Assembly: GCF_002886045.1 (NCBI RefSeq)
Contig: NZ_CP025791.1
Coordinates: 3,983,001 to 4,047,000, forward strand
DNA length: 64,000 bases
Direction: 5' to 3'
Origin: Flavivirga eckloniae
GTDB lineage: Bacteria > Bacteroidota > Bacteroidia > Flavobacteriales > Flavobacteriaceae
A program made the translations under genes and the position numbers. Of the stretch, positions 17,401 to 25,146 are shown in pieces (positions within the stretch are counted from its first letter, which is position 1; the number at the start of each line of letters is the position of its first letter). A model generated the notes under the pieces. The model ran no database searches, was not told the DNA's origin, and saw only the letters and a list, made by a program, of their open reading frames with translations.

Positions 17401-17914
17401 CACGCATGCCTCTTCCACCTCCGCCAGATGCTGCTTTTAGCATAATCGGATACCCGATTTTTTCAGCTTCGCTTAAAGCCGTTTCTATATTATTTAAAGG
17501 TTTGCTGTTACTTTTTATAATAGGAATGTTGTTTTCTACGGCTACTTTTTTGGCTGTGATTTTATCACCTAAAGATTTTAAAACAGAGATTTTTGGACCT
17601 ATAAAAATAATACCATTGTCTTCGCAGGCTTGTGCAAAATCTGCATTTTCTGAAAGAAAACCATAACCAGGGTGAATGGCGTCTGCACCGTTCTCTAATG
17701 CAATTTTTATAATAAGATTAATGTTTAAGTACGGTTTTAATGGCTCATTATCTTCGCCTATTTGATAAGCTTCATCCGATTTATGTCTGTGGAGCGAATA
17801 TCGATCTTCGTAGGTATAAATGCCAATAGTTTTAACCCCTATTTCTGCGCATGCCCTAAAAATTCTAATGGCAATTTCGCCACGATTGGCAACCAGTACT
17901 TTATTTATTTTCAT
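14462..17914 (-). CDS. pyc: Pyruvate carboxylase
   Basis: A 1150-residue single-chain enzyme that makes oxaloacetate from pyruvate, bicarbonate and ATP to refill the TCA cycle. Domains in order are: biotin carboxylase (residues about 1-450, with the ATP-grasp glycine loop ASGGGGRGMRV and the FLEKFVENPKHIEIQIA block); carboxyltransferase (about 530-810, starting TDTTMRDAHQSLLATRMR, with the conserved IKDMAGLL); the PYC/OADA linker; and the C-terminal biotinyl domain with the carrier lysine in IIEAMKMETTI. Length is normal for the alpha4-type enzyme. It is a stand-alone minus-strand gene facing the BspA-like genes. Confidence 0.96.
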   Translation of the reverse strand: MKINKVLVANRGEIAIRIFRACAEIGVKTIGIYTYEDRYSLHRHKSDEAYQIGEDNEPLKPYLNINLIIKIALENGADAIHPGYGFLSENADFAQACEDNGIIFIGPKISVLKSLGDKITAKKVAVENNIPIIKSNSKPLNNIETALSEAEKIGYPIMLKAASGGGGRGMRVIREENELKSAFNESKREALNAFGDDTVFLEKFVENPKHIEIQIAADNHGNMVHLYERDCSVQRRYQKVIEFAPSYGLKEETKTALYNYALKICKAVDYNNIGTVEFLVDEDDSIYFIEVNPRIQVEHTVTEVVTNIDLVKTQLFVAGGYKLSDQQIKITNQETVKVTGYALQCRITTEDPQNNFKPDYGTITAYRSASGFGIRLDAGSIYQGVTISPFFDSMLVKVTANSRTLDGASRKVSRALAEFRIRGVKTNIPFLNNILKHETFKKGKVTVNFIKSNPDLFNFKVSRNRATKLITYLGDVIINGNEDVKKLDPTKTFVKPKVPKFDLTADYPKGTKDLLTELGPEKFSEWLKHEKKVHFTDTTMRDAHQSLLATRMRTYDMVKVAEGFAKNHPEVFSMEVWGGATFDVCMRFLQENPWERLQMLRKAMPNILLQMLLRGSNGVGYKAYSDNLIEKFIEQSWENGIDIFRIFDSLNWMESIAPCIEHVRKKTGGLAEASICYTGDILNSKNTKYNLKYYTSLAKDIENAGAHILAIKDMAGLLKPYAAFELISALKQKVNIPIHLHTHDTSSIQSATYLKAVEAGVDVIDVALGGLSGLTSQPNFNSIVEMLRYNDREPAINIDSLNTYSNYWETVRDYYYPFESGLKAGSGQVFKHEIPGGQYSNLKPQAQALGLEDRFHEITTMYSNVNQLFGDIIKVTPSSKVVGDMAQYLVSNNLTIDDVLERGDSISFPQSVVSFFKGDLGQPVGGFPEKLQKLVLKDQKPYSDRPNAHIPPIDIEEEYKSFKKIFEKGLGRPADITDFLSYSLYPKVFTDAYNKHLKYGNIMHVPTKNFFYGMDIGEEIIVTLDKGKAVLITLESVGEPNADGMVTVYFKVNGQGRSVEIRNTSIKVDKVEHVKADKTNEKQIGAPLQGMLSTILVKKGEQVVKNQPLFIIEAMKMETTITAVENATIKQVVLKSGTMVNSEDLVIMLE

Positions 17915-18147
17915 TTATTAAAAAATTAAAATTTAAGAGATCATAAAACTAATAAATTATCGTCAATGTTTAATTTTATTTTTGAAGGATTGTTAATGAA
18001 AAAAAGATTTTTTTGATAATTATTTAATTTAAGTTAAAGAATTCAATAAATTAAGGTGTTCCTAGATGAGGAGGTATAAGTTAGAAAATAGAGTAAACTT
18101 TTAATTTAAAGTTAACTTTCGTTTTCGTTATTTCAAATAGAATCTAT

Positions 18148-18155
18148 TAGATTTG
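18148..18155 (+). promoter_or_regulatory. Candidate -7 box TAGATTTG for the metallophosphatase gene
   Basis: An exact TAnnTTTG match 20 bp upstream of the ATG at 18176. No clear -33 TTG is seen at the usual spacing. The rest of the intergenic region (17915-18175) shows no gene. Confidence 0.4.
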
Positions 18156-18175
18156 CGGAAAAATTGATTTAAATT

Positions 18176-18907
18176 ATGAGAACTGTAGCTATTGGAGATA
18201 TTCATGGTGGTTTAAGGGCACTAACTCAAGTGTTAAATAAAGTTGAGGTTAAGGATGAGGATACACTTATCTTTATGGGTGATTATGTAGACGGTTGGAG
18301 TGAGTCTGCTCAGGTTATTCAGTTTTTAATAGAGTTGTCTGAAAAAATAAATTGTGTTTTTATAAAAGGAAATCATGATGTTTGGTGCGAGAATTGGCTA
18401 AGATCGGAAGACGTGAACCCCGTTTGGTACATTCATGGTGGTAAGGAAACTATTGAAAGTTATGAGCTGTTTTCTGAAGAAGAAAAAAAGCAACATTTAG
18501 CGTTTTTCGAAAATATGCCGTTGTATCACCTTGACGATGAGAATCGTTTATTTGTTCATGCAGGTTTTACTTCGATGCATGGTGTGGCCAAAGAAGTGTA
18601 TAAGGAAACCTTTTATTTTGATAGAACACTTTGGGAGATGGCTTTAACACTAGACAAAAGTATAAGTGAGGATGCTCTTGTATACCCAAAACGCTTAAAG
18701 CATTATAAAGAAATTTATATTGGACATACACCAACAACCAATTTTAATTCGAATGTGCCTATGCATGCTGCGAATGTTTGGAATATCGATACAGGTGCAG
18801 CTTTTAAGGGTAAGGTTTCTGCAATGGATTTAAGCTCCAAAGAAGTATTCCAGAGTGATAATTTACCTGCTTTGTATCCTGATGAAAAGGGACGGAATAA
18901 GGACTAA
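18176..18907 (+). CDS. Metallophosphoesterase (serine/threonine phosphatase-like)
   Basis: A 243-residue calcineurin-type phosphoesterase with all metal-binding motifs in order: GDIHGG (residue 7), GDYVDGW (about 36), GNHDVW (about 64) and the terminal GHTPTT (about 181). This layout resembles PrpA/ApaH-like bacterial phosphatases; the natural substrate (phosphoprotein, dinucleotide or other) cannot be deduced. It is transcribed alone and ends directly at a rho-independent terminator. Confidence 0.85.
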   Translation: MRTVAIGDIHGGLRALTQVLNKVEVKDEDTLIFMGDYVDGWSESAQVIQFLIELSEKINCVFIKGNHDVWCENWLRSEDVNPVWYIHGGKETIESYELFSEEEKKQHLAFFENMPLYHLDDENRLFVHAGFTSMHGVAKEVYKETFYFDRTLWEMALTLDKSISEDALVYPKRLKHYKEIYIGHTPTTNFNSNVPMHAANVWNIDTGAAFKGKVSAMDLSSKEVFQSDNLPALYPDEKGRNKD

Positions 18908-18936
18908 ATTCCTGCGAAGGCAGGAATCTATTTTTT
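18908..18936 (+). terminator. Rho-independent terminator after the metallophosphatase gene
   Basis: ATTCCTGC-GAAG-GCAGGAAT (18908-18927) is a perfect 8-bp stem with a GAAG tetraloop. CTATTTTTTT follows. It begins on the base after the stop codon. Confidence 0.75.
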
Positions 18937-19026
18937 TGTCTTACAGTTTATACTGGGCACAATCGAAGCTTTTGAAACAAACTACAGCTACAGCAAGAAT
19001 CTGCTTCAAAATTTTTCCTTACGATT

Positions 19027-19845
19027 TCATTTTATAAGATTCTTGCCCGCACAGGAATAAACATACTTTTTATAGTAACGATTTAATTCCTTGGCATCTG
19101 CTCCCATCCATTTTTTTAGGTGAATTCTCCAATAATAGTATTGTAGTTTCCAAACACCATTAGCACAGTAACATCTTGCAGAGGTTGTTAGCCACTCTTG
19201 AATCACAACAAATTGTTTTCGATCGTAAAGTTTTGAGATTAAATCATTGTCTTCGTAAATGGTATAGTCTTCATTAAAACCACCAATATCATTAAAAAGC
19301 GCCATTGTTATAAATTGACTTTGATCACCACCCCGACAAATCTTCCATGGTAATCGGGTGAGTTGTCCGGCGAGTTTAAGCCACAGATGGTTGCTGTTAA
19401 ATTTCATTCTAAAACAACCAGCTTGATTGCCTTTGTTAACTTCATTAAGAATAAGGACATCAAAATTTTTAGGTGGAAACGAATCGGCATGTAAAAAGTA
19501 GAGGGTATTACCGGTTGCATGTTTAGCTCCCAGATTCATTTGTTTGGCACGTCCTTTTGGTGCGTTAAACAGTTTTATTATTGTCTCCTCGAGCACTTCG
19601 CCCGGTACAAGTTTTGACGAGAGGTTTTTGTTAGGTCTCGATTTAGCTTGCCTTGAGCGAAGTCGAAAGGCTCGACCTGACATATATTTTGAAACAATGT
19701 CTAGTGATCCGTCGGTGCTACCACCATCTACAATAATTATGTCTGCTATATTTTCTTTTGATGAGTTTTTAAGCAGGTGTGTGAGCAGATTGCCAATATG
19801 ATCTGCTTCATTTAGTATGGGTATAATTATCGATAATTTATTCAT
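19027..19845 (-). CDS. TIGR04283-type arsenosugar glycosyltransferase with an in-frame insertion
   Basis: A 272-residue family 2 glycosyltransferase: MNKLSIIIPILNEADHI, IIIVDGGSTDGS, KGRAKQMNLGAKHA, YFLHADSFPPKNFD and CRGGDQSQFIT. This block set matches the family annotated in NCBI as TIGR04283 arsenosugar biosynthesis glycosyltransferases. Relatives run almost directly from the DIV.. helix to .KGRAKQMN. Here residues about 55-88 (rich in Arg, Lys and Ser) are encoded by a 102-bp palindromic element (19582-19683) that keeps the frame. Whether the enzyme still folds is unknown, although the loop it enters is near the nucleotide-binding site. Its start overlaps the end of the DUF547 gene by 8 bp. 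Confidence 0.85.
   Translation of the reverse strand: MNKLSIIIPILNEADHIGNLLTHLLKNSSKENIADIIIVDGGSTDGSLDIVSKYMSGRAFRLRSRQAKSRPNKNLSSKLVPGEVLEETIIKLFNAPKGRAKQMNLGAKHATGNTLYFLHADSFPPKNFDVLILNEVNKGNQAGCFRMKFNSNHLWLKLAGQLTRLPWKICRGGDQSQFITMALFNDIGGFNEDYTIYEDNDLISKLYDRKQFVVIQEWLTTSARCYCANGVWKLQYYYWRIHLKKWMGADAKELNRYYKKYVYSCAGKNLIK
19582..19683. repeat. REP-like palindromic element inserted in frame in a glycosyltransferase gene
   Basis: Read on the minus strand, the element starts TGTCAGGTCGAG and ends CTCGAGGAGACA, which are imperfect inverted ends. Inside it are CTTTCGACTTCGCTCAAGGC and ATCGAGACCT, typical of dispersed flavobacterial palindromes. Its 102 bp are a multiple of three with no stop in the translated frame, so the host gene stays open. 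Edges are approximate, judged from where the protein stops looking like its family. Confidence 0.7.
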
Positions 19846-20710
19846 TTAAATTCCAATTGTAGGCTTTAAATTTCTTTTTTGCTTTGTTAGAAATTGTAAT
19901 TTCTGTGTATTGGTTTAGAAAATCGATTAGTGACCCCGACTGTTTAAAATCTTTTGAAAACCATTGAAATATTTTTGAGAGTTCTAGGTTGTTTTTAGAA
20001 ATATTATTTCTATCAGAATCACTTAAAAAGTCTTTAGTAACATGGGTTAGTTGTTCGTCTAAGTTTGACGAAGTAAAGGCTTCGTTTTGCAGTTTAGGAC
20101 AAGAAAAAGAAGCGCAAACTATAGCAAAATGAATTCTAGGTTCGTCCATTTTACGCAAAATCTGGTGTTCGATCTCATTTAAATTATACCATTTTTCGCC
20201 GAGTTTCCAAAAACGTTGCTCCCAAGGTTTGTCAATGTCTTTAATACTTTTAACGGGATAATAACGTAGAATTAAATCGATTGTCATAGCATTGTAGGCA
20301 TTAATCCAATAAGCGAGTTTGTCTTTTTTTGTACACGAATCTTGTGGCATATGTTCAGCTAGTAAAGTGATGTAATTTGTTAGCTTGCCTCTATCTAATT
20401 TGAAGTTTTTATAATTAACATTACCGTTGTTTGAGACGTGTTTTTGTAATAGGCTATGCCATGTGGAATGATTGAAAGTTTTTGTCGACTTTATTTTTTT
20501 TGGAGGAACTTCTTTAATAACATTATCTGTTTTATCCTGATTAGGGTTTAGAGTGTCTTTTTCTTCATTATTGGTAACCTTTACAGGTTCTCTCTCTTCA
20601 GTTACAGGCGCACTCTTTTCAATATTTTTTTGAGTGTTTTCTGTAACACGTTTAGTACCAGAACAAGATGATAAAGTAATTATTGTCAATAAAATTAAAA
20701 GGTACTTCAT
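19838..20710 (-). CDS. DUF547 lipoprotein in the arsenosugar region
   Basis: A 290-residue protein with a lipoprotein signal (LLTIITLSSCSG, Cys16), a Lys/Glu/Thr-rich linker to about residue 75, then the DUF547 domain: YWINAYNAMTI, LNEIEHQILRK and HFAIVCASFSCPKL with the conserved cysteine. The linker would let the domain reach away from the membrane. Members of this family often sit beside the TIGR04283 glycosyltransferase and phosphate permease in flavobacterial arsenosugar loci (general knowledge, moderate certainty). It overlaps the glycosyltransferase gene by 8 bp and follows the permease by 29 bp. Biochemical role unknown. Confidence 0.8.
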   Translation of the reverse strand: MKYLLILLTIITLSSCSGTKRVTENTQKNIEKSAPVTEEREPVKVTNNEEKDTLNPNQDKTDNVIKEVPPKKIKSTKTFNHSTWHSLLQKHVSNNGNVNYKNFKLDRGKLTNYITLLAEHMPQDSCTKKDKLAYWINAYNAMTIDLILRYYPVKSIKDIDKPWEQRFWKLGEKWYNLNEIEHQILRKMDEPRIHFAIVCASFSCPKLQNEAFTSSNLDEQLTHVTKDFLSDSDRNNISKNNLELSKIFQWFSKDFKQSGSLIDFLNQYTEITISNKAKKKFKAYNWNLNE

Positions 20711-20739
20711 ATAAAGTATTTTTTAGGCACTTAATAATA

Positions 20740-21855
20740 TTATGAAAAAATTCCCAGTAGTTTAAATATTAGAGCACTTATAATAGCTGCTGTTGGTAAG
20801 GTAAGCAACCAAGATAGCATTATTTTACCTATCATTTTATAATCTGCTTTTTTCGTAACAGTTCCAATTCCAAAAATAGAACCCACAGATACATGCGTTG
20901 TAGAAACAGGTAATCCGTGAATACTCGCTGTTGTTACTAATAGCCCTGTAATTAAATTGGCAGTAAAACCCTGACCGGAATTCATTGGAGTAATTTTTCT
21001 ACTCATGGTTACTCCAACCTTTTTTGCATTTAGCAATCCGCCACCAGCCATGATAATGGCAACAATGATCATGCTTAATTTAATATCTATAATGTTGATT
21101 ATTAGCAACAAACCTACAATCTTTGGTGTATCGTTTAAACCACGAGCAAAACTTACTATACCGGCACTTAGGTAATGTAGCGCATCCAAAACTTTTTGCG
21201 AACTTAGGCCTAAAATTCCACCTTCATAGACTTCTGTTTTATTGTTAACTGTAGTCTCTATAACAGTTTTGGTTTTTAAAGTAGGAGCATCCATATGTAA
21301 TGAATTTATTGTCGCTACTTGCTTTTTATGAATGTTTAGATTTGTCTTTTTAGTAACTCCAAGTTGTTTTCTAAAAAACCTGAAGATAAGATATGCTATA
21401 AAACTAGCGATAGCAGCCATTAAAGGGCTGACTATTAAAGGCATTAAAAACGTGCCTCCTAATTTTTCGAAATTAAATTGAGATCCAACTGCCATAACAC
21501 CCGCACCAAATAATGAGCCAACTAAACTATGTGTTGTGGAAATTGGCATACCTATTTTTGTGGCAATAAAAACAGTTAAGGCTGCCCCTGAAGCAATTGA
21601 AATTGCAAATATGGGCATGGTTATTAATTCATTGGGGACTAAGCCTTTTCCTGAAAAGTTTTTTACCAGTTCGTTAGCTAAGAAAATAGCAGCTACAGAT
21701 CCTGAAAAGGTGGTTATTGTGGCCCAATTAATAGCTTTTTTATAGTTGGTGGTTCCACTTCCAAAAAGCGTAGCAACTCCTTTGAAGTTATCGTTAGCAC
21801 CGTTGCTATAAGCTAAAAAACAAGCAGAAAGAAATAAAAGAATTAAAATGGTCAT
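20740..21855 (-). CDS. Inorganic phosphate transporter, PiT family
   Basis: A 371-residue polytopic membrane protein of the PHO4/PiT family, which imports phosphate with H+ or Na+. It shows the duplicated family signature: GANDNFKGVATLFGS near the N-terminus and ARGLNDTPKIVGLL in the second half. Each is followed by the conserved PISTTHSLVGSLFG / PVSTTHVSVGSIFG helices. Arsenate is a phosphate mimic that enters through such carriers, so its place in the arsenosugar region is plausible. It is the first gene of a PiT-DUF547-glycosyltransferase operon. Confidence 0.9.
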   Translation of the reverse strand: MTILILLFLSACFLAYSNGANDNFKGVATLFGSGTTNYKKAINWATITTFSGSVAAIFLANELVKNFSGKGLVPNELITMPIFAISIASGAALTVFIATKIGMPISTTHSLVGSLFGAGVMAVGSQFNFEKLGGTFLMPLIVSPLMAAIASFIAYLIFRFFRKQLGVTKKTNLNIHKKQVATINSLHMDAPTLKTKTVIETTVNNKTEVYEGGILGLSSQKVLDALHYLSAGIVSFARGLNDTPKIVGLLLIINIIDIKLSMIIVAIIMAGGGLLNAKKVGVTMSRKITPMNSGQGFTANLITGLLVTTASIHGLPVSTTHVSVGSIFGIGTVTKKADYKMIGKIMLSWLLTLPTAAIISALIFKLLGIFS

Positions 21856-22025
21856 ATCATATTTTTTGTATGATCCTTTTGACGTTGTAAAACGTAAGTT
21901 CTTACTACAAGTTGTAAATTAAATGTTAAAAAGGAAAGAGGAGGCTCAAAAGTCAATTCTGAATAAAAATAACTTGTTAGCTATAGGCAGGGTTTTTTAA
22001 TCTTTTGAATTTTTTAGCTTAAAAG

Positions 22026-22095
22026 AAAAAGCCAGAGTTCACTAGTTTTTTGAAAAGGGTTCTAAAACTTAAAATAGATATTACTCTGGCTTTTT
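22026..22095 (-). terminator. Terminator-like inverted repeat, T-rich end on the minus strand
   Basis: AAAAAGCCAGAGT (22026-22038) pairs with ACTCTGGCTTTTT (22083-22095). On the minus strand the 3' arm is followed by CTTTT; on the plus strand it is followed by GGGGG. The loop is about 44 bases, long for a simple terminator. Confidence 0.4.
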
Positions 22096-22550
22096 GGGGG
22101 CTGTTTGCAGTAAATCCTTAACGCCACTACCAACAAATTACATATACTTGGGGCAATTAAAAGGTAGATCGTCTAACCCGATAAGGACTTACTAATTTTG
22201 TCTGCCTATAAGGCAGTTGCTATACTTTTGTTGTTTATTACGAAAAGTTTTTTGGAGATTTTGTATGTACGATAGATGTAACATCATTATTTCATTAGAT
22301 TAGAGTGCTTATGCGAGTGAACAAAATTCGGAAACAAAACTTGTCTTAAACGGATAAAAGCTTGCCTGAGAAGGATTAATTAAATTTAATTCATGTAGGA
22401 TTTTTTCAAGCATAATTGGGCTTTTGAAAGAAATTGCATGCAGGGAAAATTTAACTAATTGTAAGTTAGTGTATTATTTTTTGTGTTAAATAAAAGGGTG
22501 TTTTAAGGCGTATTCTAAAAGATGTTTTGGAGAATAAAATAATATAAAAA

Positions 22551-22590
22551 GAGGCTGTTTAGAAATTTTCTGAACAGCCTCCTTTTTTGG
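22551..22590 (-). terminator. Bidirectional terminator downstream of arsM
   Basis: GAGGCTGTTTAGAAA pairs with TTTCTGAACAGCCTC (with a G-U pair), and T-runs flank both ends: TTTTTT on the plus strand, CTCTTTTTATA on the minus strand. It lies about 15 bp after the arsM stop codon. Confidence 0.7.
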
Positions 22591-22604
22591 TTGCAGTACA
22601 AATA

Positions 22605-23576
22605 TTAGCAGCAACCTCCACCATCGTAGTGGTATGTAGACTCTGAAATATAGATGTCGTCTCTATTTAAAGCTTTTAGAGCGTTAGCAGTTTTATCGCA
22701 AATAGCCAAGGGCTGATTTTTTAGCAATATATGACCAGCTTTATCGTCAAAAAAGTCTTCATCGCCATAATAAATGGCTGCTTTACCTGTAAACATGCAA
22801 GGCCCATCTTCTGGCATAGGATCTTTTATGGCAGCAACTTCAATGGATTCTATATAAATTAATTCGTCTGTTGGGTAGTTTTTAGGATCGAGAATTCTAT
22901 AAGGTTTTCTTGCTCTAATCTCTATCGTACCAAAACCGGCATCGGTTAACGCTTTTACGTATTCTGCAATCGGTAAGCTGCCGCTTAAGCATAAAGCGCG
23001 CAGTCTTTCGTCATTGCGTAACGTATCGTTCATAGGCTGCTCGCATGTAGGGTCGCTCATTACCAATCTGCCATGAGGTTTTAAAACACGATACATTTCT
23101 GCAATGGCACTTTTTAAATCGTCTTCTTTAAAAATATTAAACAAGCAGTTTTGGGCAGCTACATCAATACTGTTATCTTCTACGGGAAGATTCATAGCAT
23201 CGCCTTTTTTAAGGTCTACGAACTCACTTTTAAACCAATCATTTTCAGCTTCTGCCTCAATAAAGTTTTTGCGCGATGCTTCTAACATTTCATCAACCAC
23301 ATCAACACCAACTATACCGCCTTTTTGACGGTTAAAATAGGCGAATTGCAATAGTTCCATGCCTCCGCCAACACCAACATATAATGTTTTTGGGTTATTA
23401 GTTAAATCGCGTGCATGTACAGTACTTCCGCAACCATAATTCATTTCCTGCATGATTTTAGGAATTTTTAATCCAGGTAATTCCCAAATCGGATTTGTGG
23501 TACAGCATAAGCCAACATCTGGCGTTAAAGCCGCTTCTTTATATACATCGTGAGTAGTCTCTAAATAGTTGCTCAT
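22605..23576 (-). CDS. arsM: Arsenosugar-type arsenite S-adenosylmethionine methyltransferase
   Basis: A 323-residue SAM-dependent methyltransferase. The glycine-rich motif TLYVGVGGGMELLQ lies at about residues 63-76, followed by GVDVVDEML and a DNSIDVAAQNCLFNIF segment. Conserved cysteines that bind As(III) are visible at Cys24/Cys25 (VGLCCTT) and Cys49 (NYGCGST). The C-terminus ends GGGCC, as in the ArsM group associated with arsenosugar synthesis. It should produce methylated arsenic that ArsS then joins to a 5'-deoxyadenosyl moiety. It is followed by a terminator and lies last in the minus-strand run from the peroxidase-like gene. Confidence 0.9.
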   Translation of the reverse strand: MSNYLETTHDVYKEAALTPDVGLCCTTNPIWELPGLKIPKIMQEMNYGCGSTVHARDLTNNPKTLYVGVGGGMELLQFAYFNRQKGGIVGVDVVDEMLEASRKNFIEAEAENDWFKSEFVDLKKGDAMNLPVEDNSIDVAAQNCLFNIFKEDDLKSAIAEMYRVLKPHGRLVMSDPTCEQPMNDTLRNDERLRALCLSGSLPIAEYVKALTDAGFGTIEIRARKPYRILDPKNYPTDELIYIESIEVAAIKDPMPEDGPCMFTGKAAIYYGDEDFFDDKAGHILLKNQPLAICDKTANALKALNRDDIYISESTYHYDGGGCC

Positions 23577-23597
23577 AGTTTTAATGTTTAGTAATTG

Positions 23598-23700
23598 GTT
23601 TGCAGTGTTCAGTTTACGGTAATCAGTGCTCAGTGATCAGTGTTCAATAATCGGTTTTGGTGATTAGTGTTCTGTATTTATGACTGTTACCTGTTGTTGA
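23598..23700. repeat. Degenerate short repeats between arsM and the nucleoside phosphorylase gene
   Basis: Repeated variants of CAGTGTTCAGT / CAGTGCTCAGTGATCAGTG, spaced irregularly, with no coding frame. Such low-complexity runs are frequent between flavobacterial genes. Confidence 0.5.
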
Positions 23701-23716
23701 AATACTGCCAACTGTT

Positions 23717-24529
23717 TTACAGTGTCTTAATTAATTCTTTAAAAAGGGTTATCATATCTGGCTCTGCTTTTGCTGCATTTTCAATAATATCTGCAATATT
23801 AACAGGCTCTAGGTTATCTGGGTCGCATTCATCTGTTAAAACTGACACTGCAGCTACTTTTAATTTTAAATGATTTGCTACAATAATTTCTGGTACGGTA
23901 CTCATTCCAACAGCATCAGACCCGATAATTTTTAGCATCCGGTATTCTGCTTTTGTTTCTAACTGAGGACCTACAACACTGGCATAAACCCCTTTATGCA
24001 GTTTTATGTTGTTAGCCTTGGCGATACTTTTAAATTTTGAATTAATTTCGGCGTCATAAGGTGCGCTCATGTCTGTAAAACGTTCTCCTAGTTCTTCAAC
24101 ACCCTTAAAAGCCAAAGGAGAGCTGCCCTGTAAGTTAATGTGGTCTTCAATAAGCATTAATTCGCCTTTTTTAAAGTCTAGATTAATAGCTCCTGCCGCA
24201 TTGGAAACCAGTAATGTTTTTATACCTAATTTTTCCATGATACGAACCGGATATGTAACATCCTGTAAAGTATAGCCTTCGTATAAATGGAAGCGCCCTT
24301 GCATGACTATCGCTTTTTTGCCTGCGATCTCTCCATAAATTAGTTTTCCTTTATGGAACTCTACTGTTGCCGTTGGAAAGTTAGGGATATGATTGTAACT
24401 AACTTCTTTTATAATATTTACTTCGTTGATTAACTGACCTAATCCTGTACCTAGGATAATACCTATTTCCGGATTATCGAAACCTTTATCTTGAAGGTAA
24501 TTTGTAGTTTCTTCTATATACTTGATCAT
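23717..24529 (-). CDS. Purine-nucleoside phosphorylase
   Basis: A 270-residue protein of the trimeric PNP/MTAP family: phosphate-binding loop GIILGTGLGQL, MQGRFHLYEGYT, TLLVSNAAGAIN, the substrate loop YASVVGPQLETKAEYRML and AVGMSTVPE. It cleaves purine nucleosides to base plus (deoxy)ribose-1-phosphate. Within this locus it may remove adenine from the dimethylarsinoyl-deoxyadenosine intermediate made by ArsM and ArsS, before glycosyl transfer (pathway logic, inference). It could also serve general purine salvage. It sits between arsM and the MOSC gene, all on the minus strand. Confidence 0.88.
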   Translation of the reverse strand: MIKYIEETTNYLQDKGFDNPEIGIILGTGLGQLINEVNIIKEVSYNHIPNFPTATVEFHKGKLIYGEIAGKKAIVMQGRFHLYEGYTLQDVTYPVRIMEKLGIKTLLVSNAAGAINLDFKKGELMLIEDHINLQGSSPLAFKGVEELGERFTDMSAPYDAEINSKFKSIAKANNIKLHKGVYASVVGPQLETKAEYRMLKIIGSDAVGMSTVPEIIVANHLKLKVAAVSVLTDECDPDNLEPVNIADIIENAAKAEPDMITLFKELIKTL

Positions 24530-24569
24530 AAACTGTGCTTTTATCTATAAATGTTATAGTGTGTTTTTA

Positions 24570-25115
24570 TTATACTCTTTCTAATTTAACGTATGGTTTT
24601 TGAGGGAATTCAATAATTATTTTGTCTCCGGTTTTTATTTTCCCTCCTTCTAAAACGACTCCCATTATACCTGCTTTTCTAATTAAGTTGCCTTCGTCGT
24701 CTTTATCTAAAACAGCTTTCATTAATCCTTCTTGTTTTAAATCAAGTTGTTTACAGGGATTTCTTAGTCCGGTTATTTTTATTTTCGAGGTATCTCCTAT
24801 GGTTAATATAGTATCTTTAGGTAAATTTAGTAAATCGATACCTTGGGTAGTAATGTTTTCACCTAATTCTCCAGAATTTACATTAAATCCCTTTTTTTCT
24901 AATTCATCAAACAATTCAGAATGAATTAGATGAATTTGCCTCAAGTTAGGTTGGTCAGGATTTTTTGCGACTCTAGAACGGTGTTTGATTTTTTCTCCCA
25001 TATGGGCATCTCCCTCTACGCCCAATCCTTTGATTAAAACAATTTTGTCACAATTTTTTTTGCTAAACGTATGTGTACTACTTTTACTTACAGATTTTAC
25101 AATGCCTTCTTTCAT
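24570..25115 (-). CDS. MOSC domain protein
   Basis: A 181-residue single-domain MOSC protein. It has the block KGLGVEGDAHMGEKIKHRSR, the core GELGENITTQGIDLLNLP, and GLRNPCKQLD with the family's conserved cysteine. Free-standing MOSC proteins of this type (YiiM-like) are thought to bind a molybdenum cofactor or move sulfur, but few have been characterised. Its place between the nucleoside phosphorylase and TIGR04282 genes suggests a link with arsenic/sulfur chemistry, unproven. Confidence 0.85.
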   Translation of the reverse strand: MKEGIVKSVSKSSTHTFSKKNCDKIVLIKGLGVEGDAHMGEKIKHRSRVAKNPDQPNLRQIHLIHSELFDELEKKGFNVNSGELGENITTQGIDLLNLPKDTILTIGDTSKIKITGLRNPCKQLDLKQEGLMKAVLDKDDEGNLIRKAGIMGVVLEGGKIKTGDKIIIEFPQKPYVKLERV

Positions 25116-25146
25116 TTTCTAATCTTAGCTAACGCTTATAATATGA

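Larger units (their letters stand above)
21856..22604. other. 749-bp region without a recognisable gene, bounded by two terminator-like hairpins
   Basis: I find no convincing protein gene. It contains a long inverted repeat at 22026-22095, a small hairpin CTGCC-TATAA-GGCAG (near 22202-22217) and the arsM terminator at 22551-22590. A minus-strand transcript from about 22540 to 22030 would end at the T-rich hairpin at 22026, so an RNA gene is possible. It does not resemble tmRNA, RNase P RNA or SRP RNA in the motifs I checked. The 170 bases next to the phosphate transporter presumably contain its promoter. Confidence 0.35.

Noticed and set aside
21856-22604. tmRNA, RNase P RNA or SRP RNA
   Set aside because: I looked for the tRNA-like ends of tmRNA and the core motifs of the other two on both strands and did not find them.
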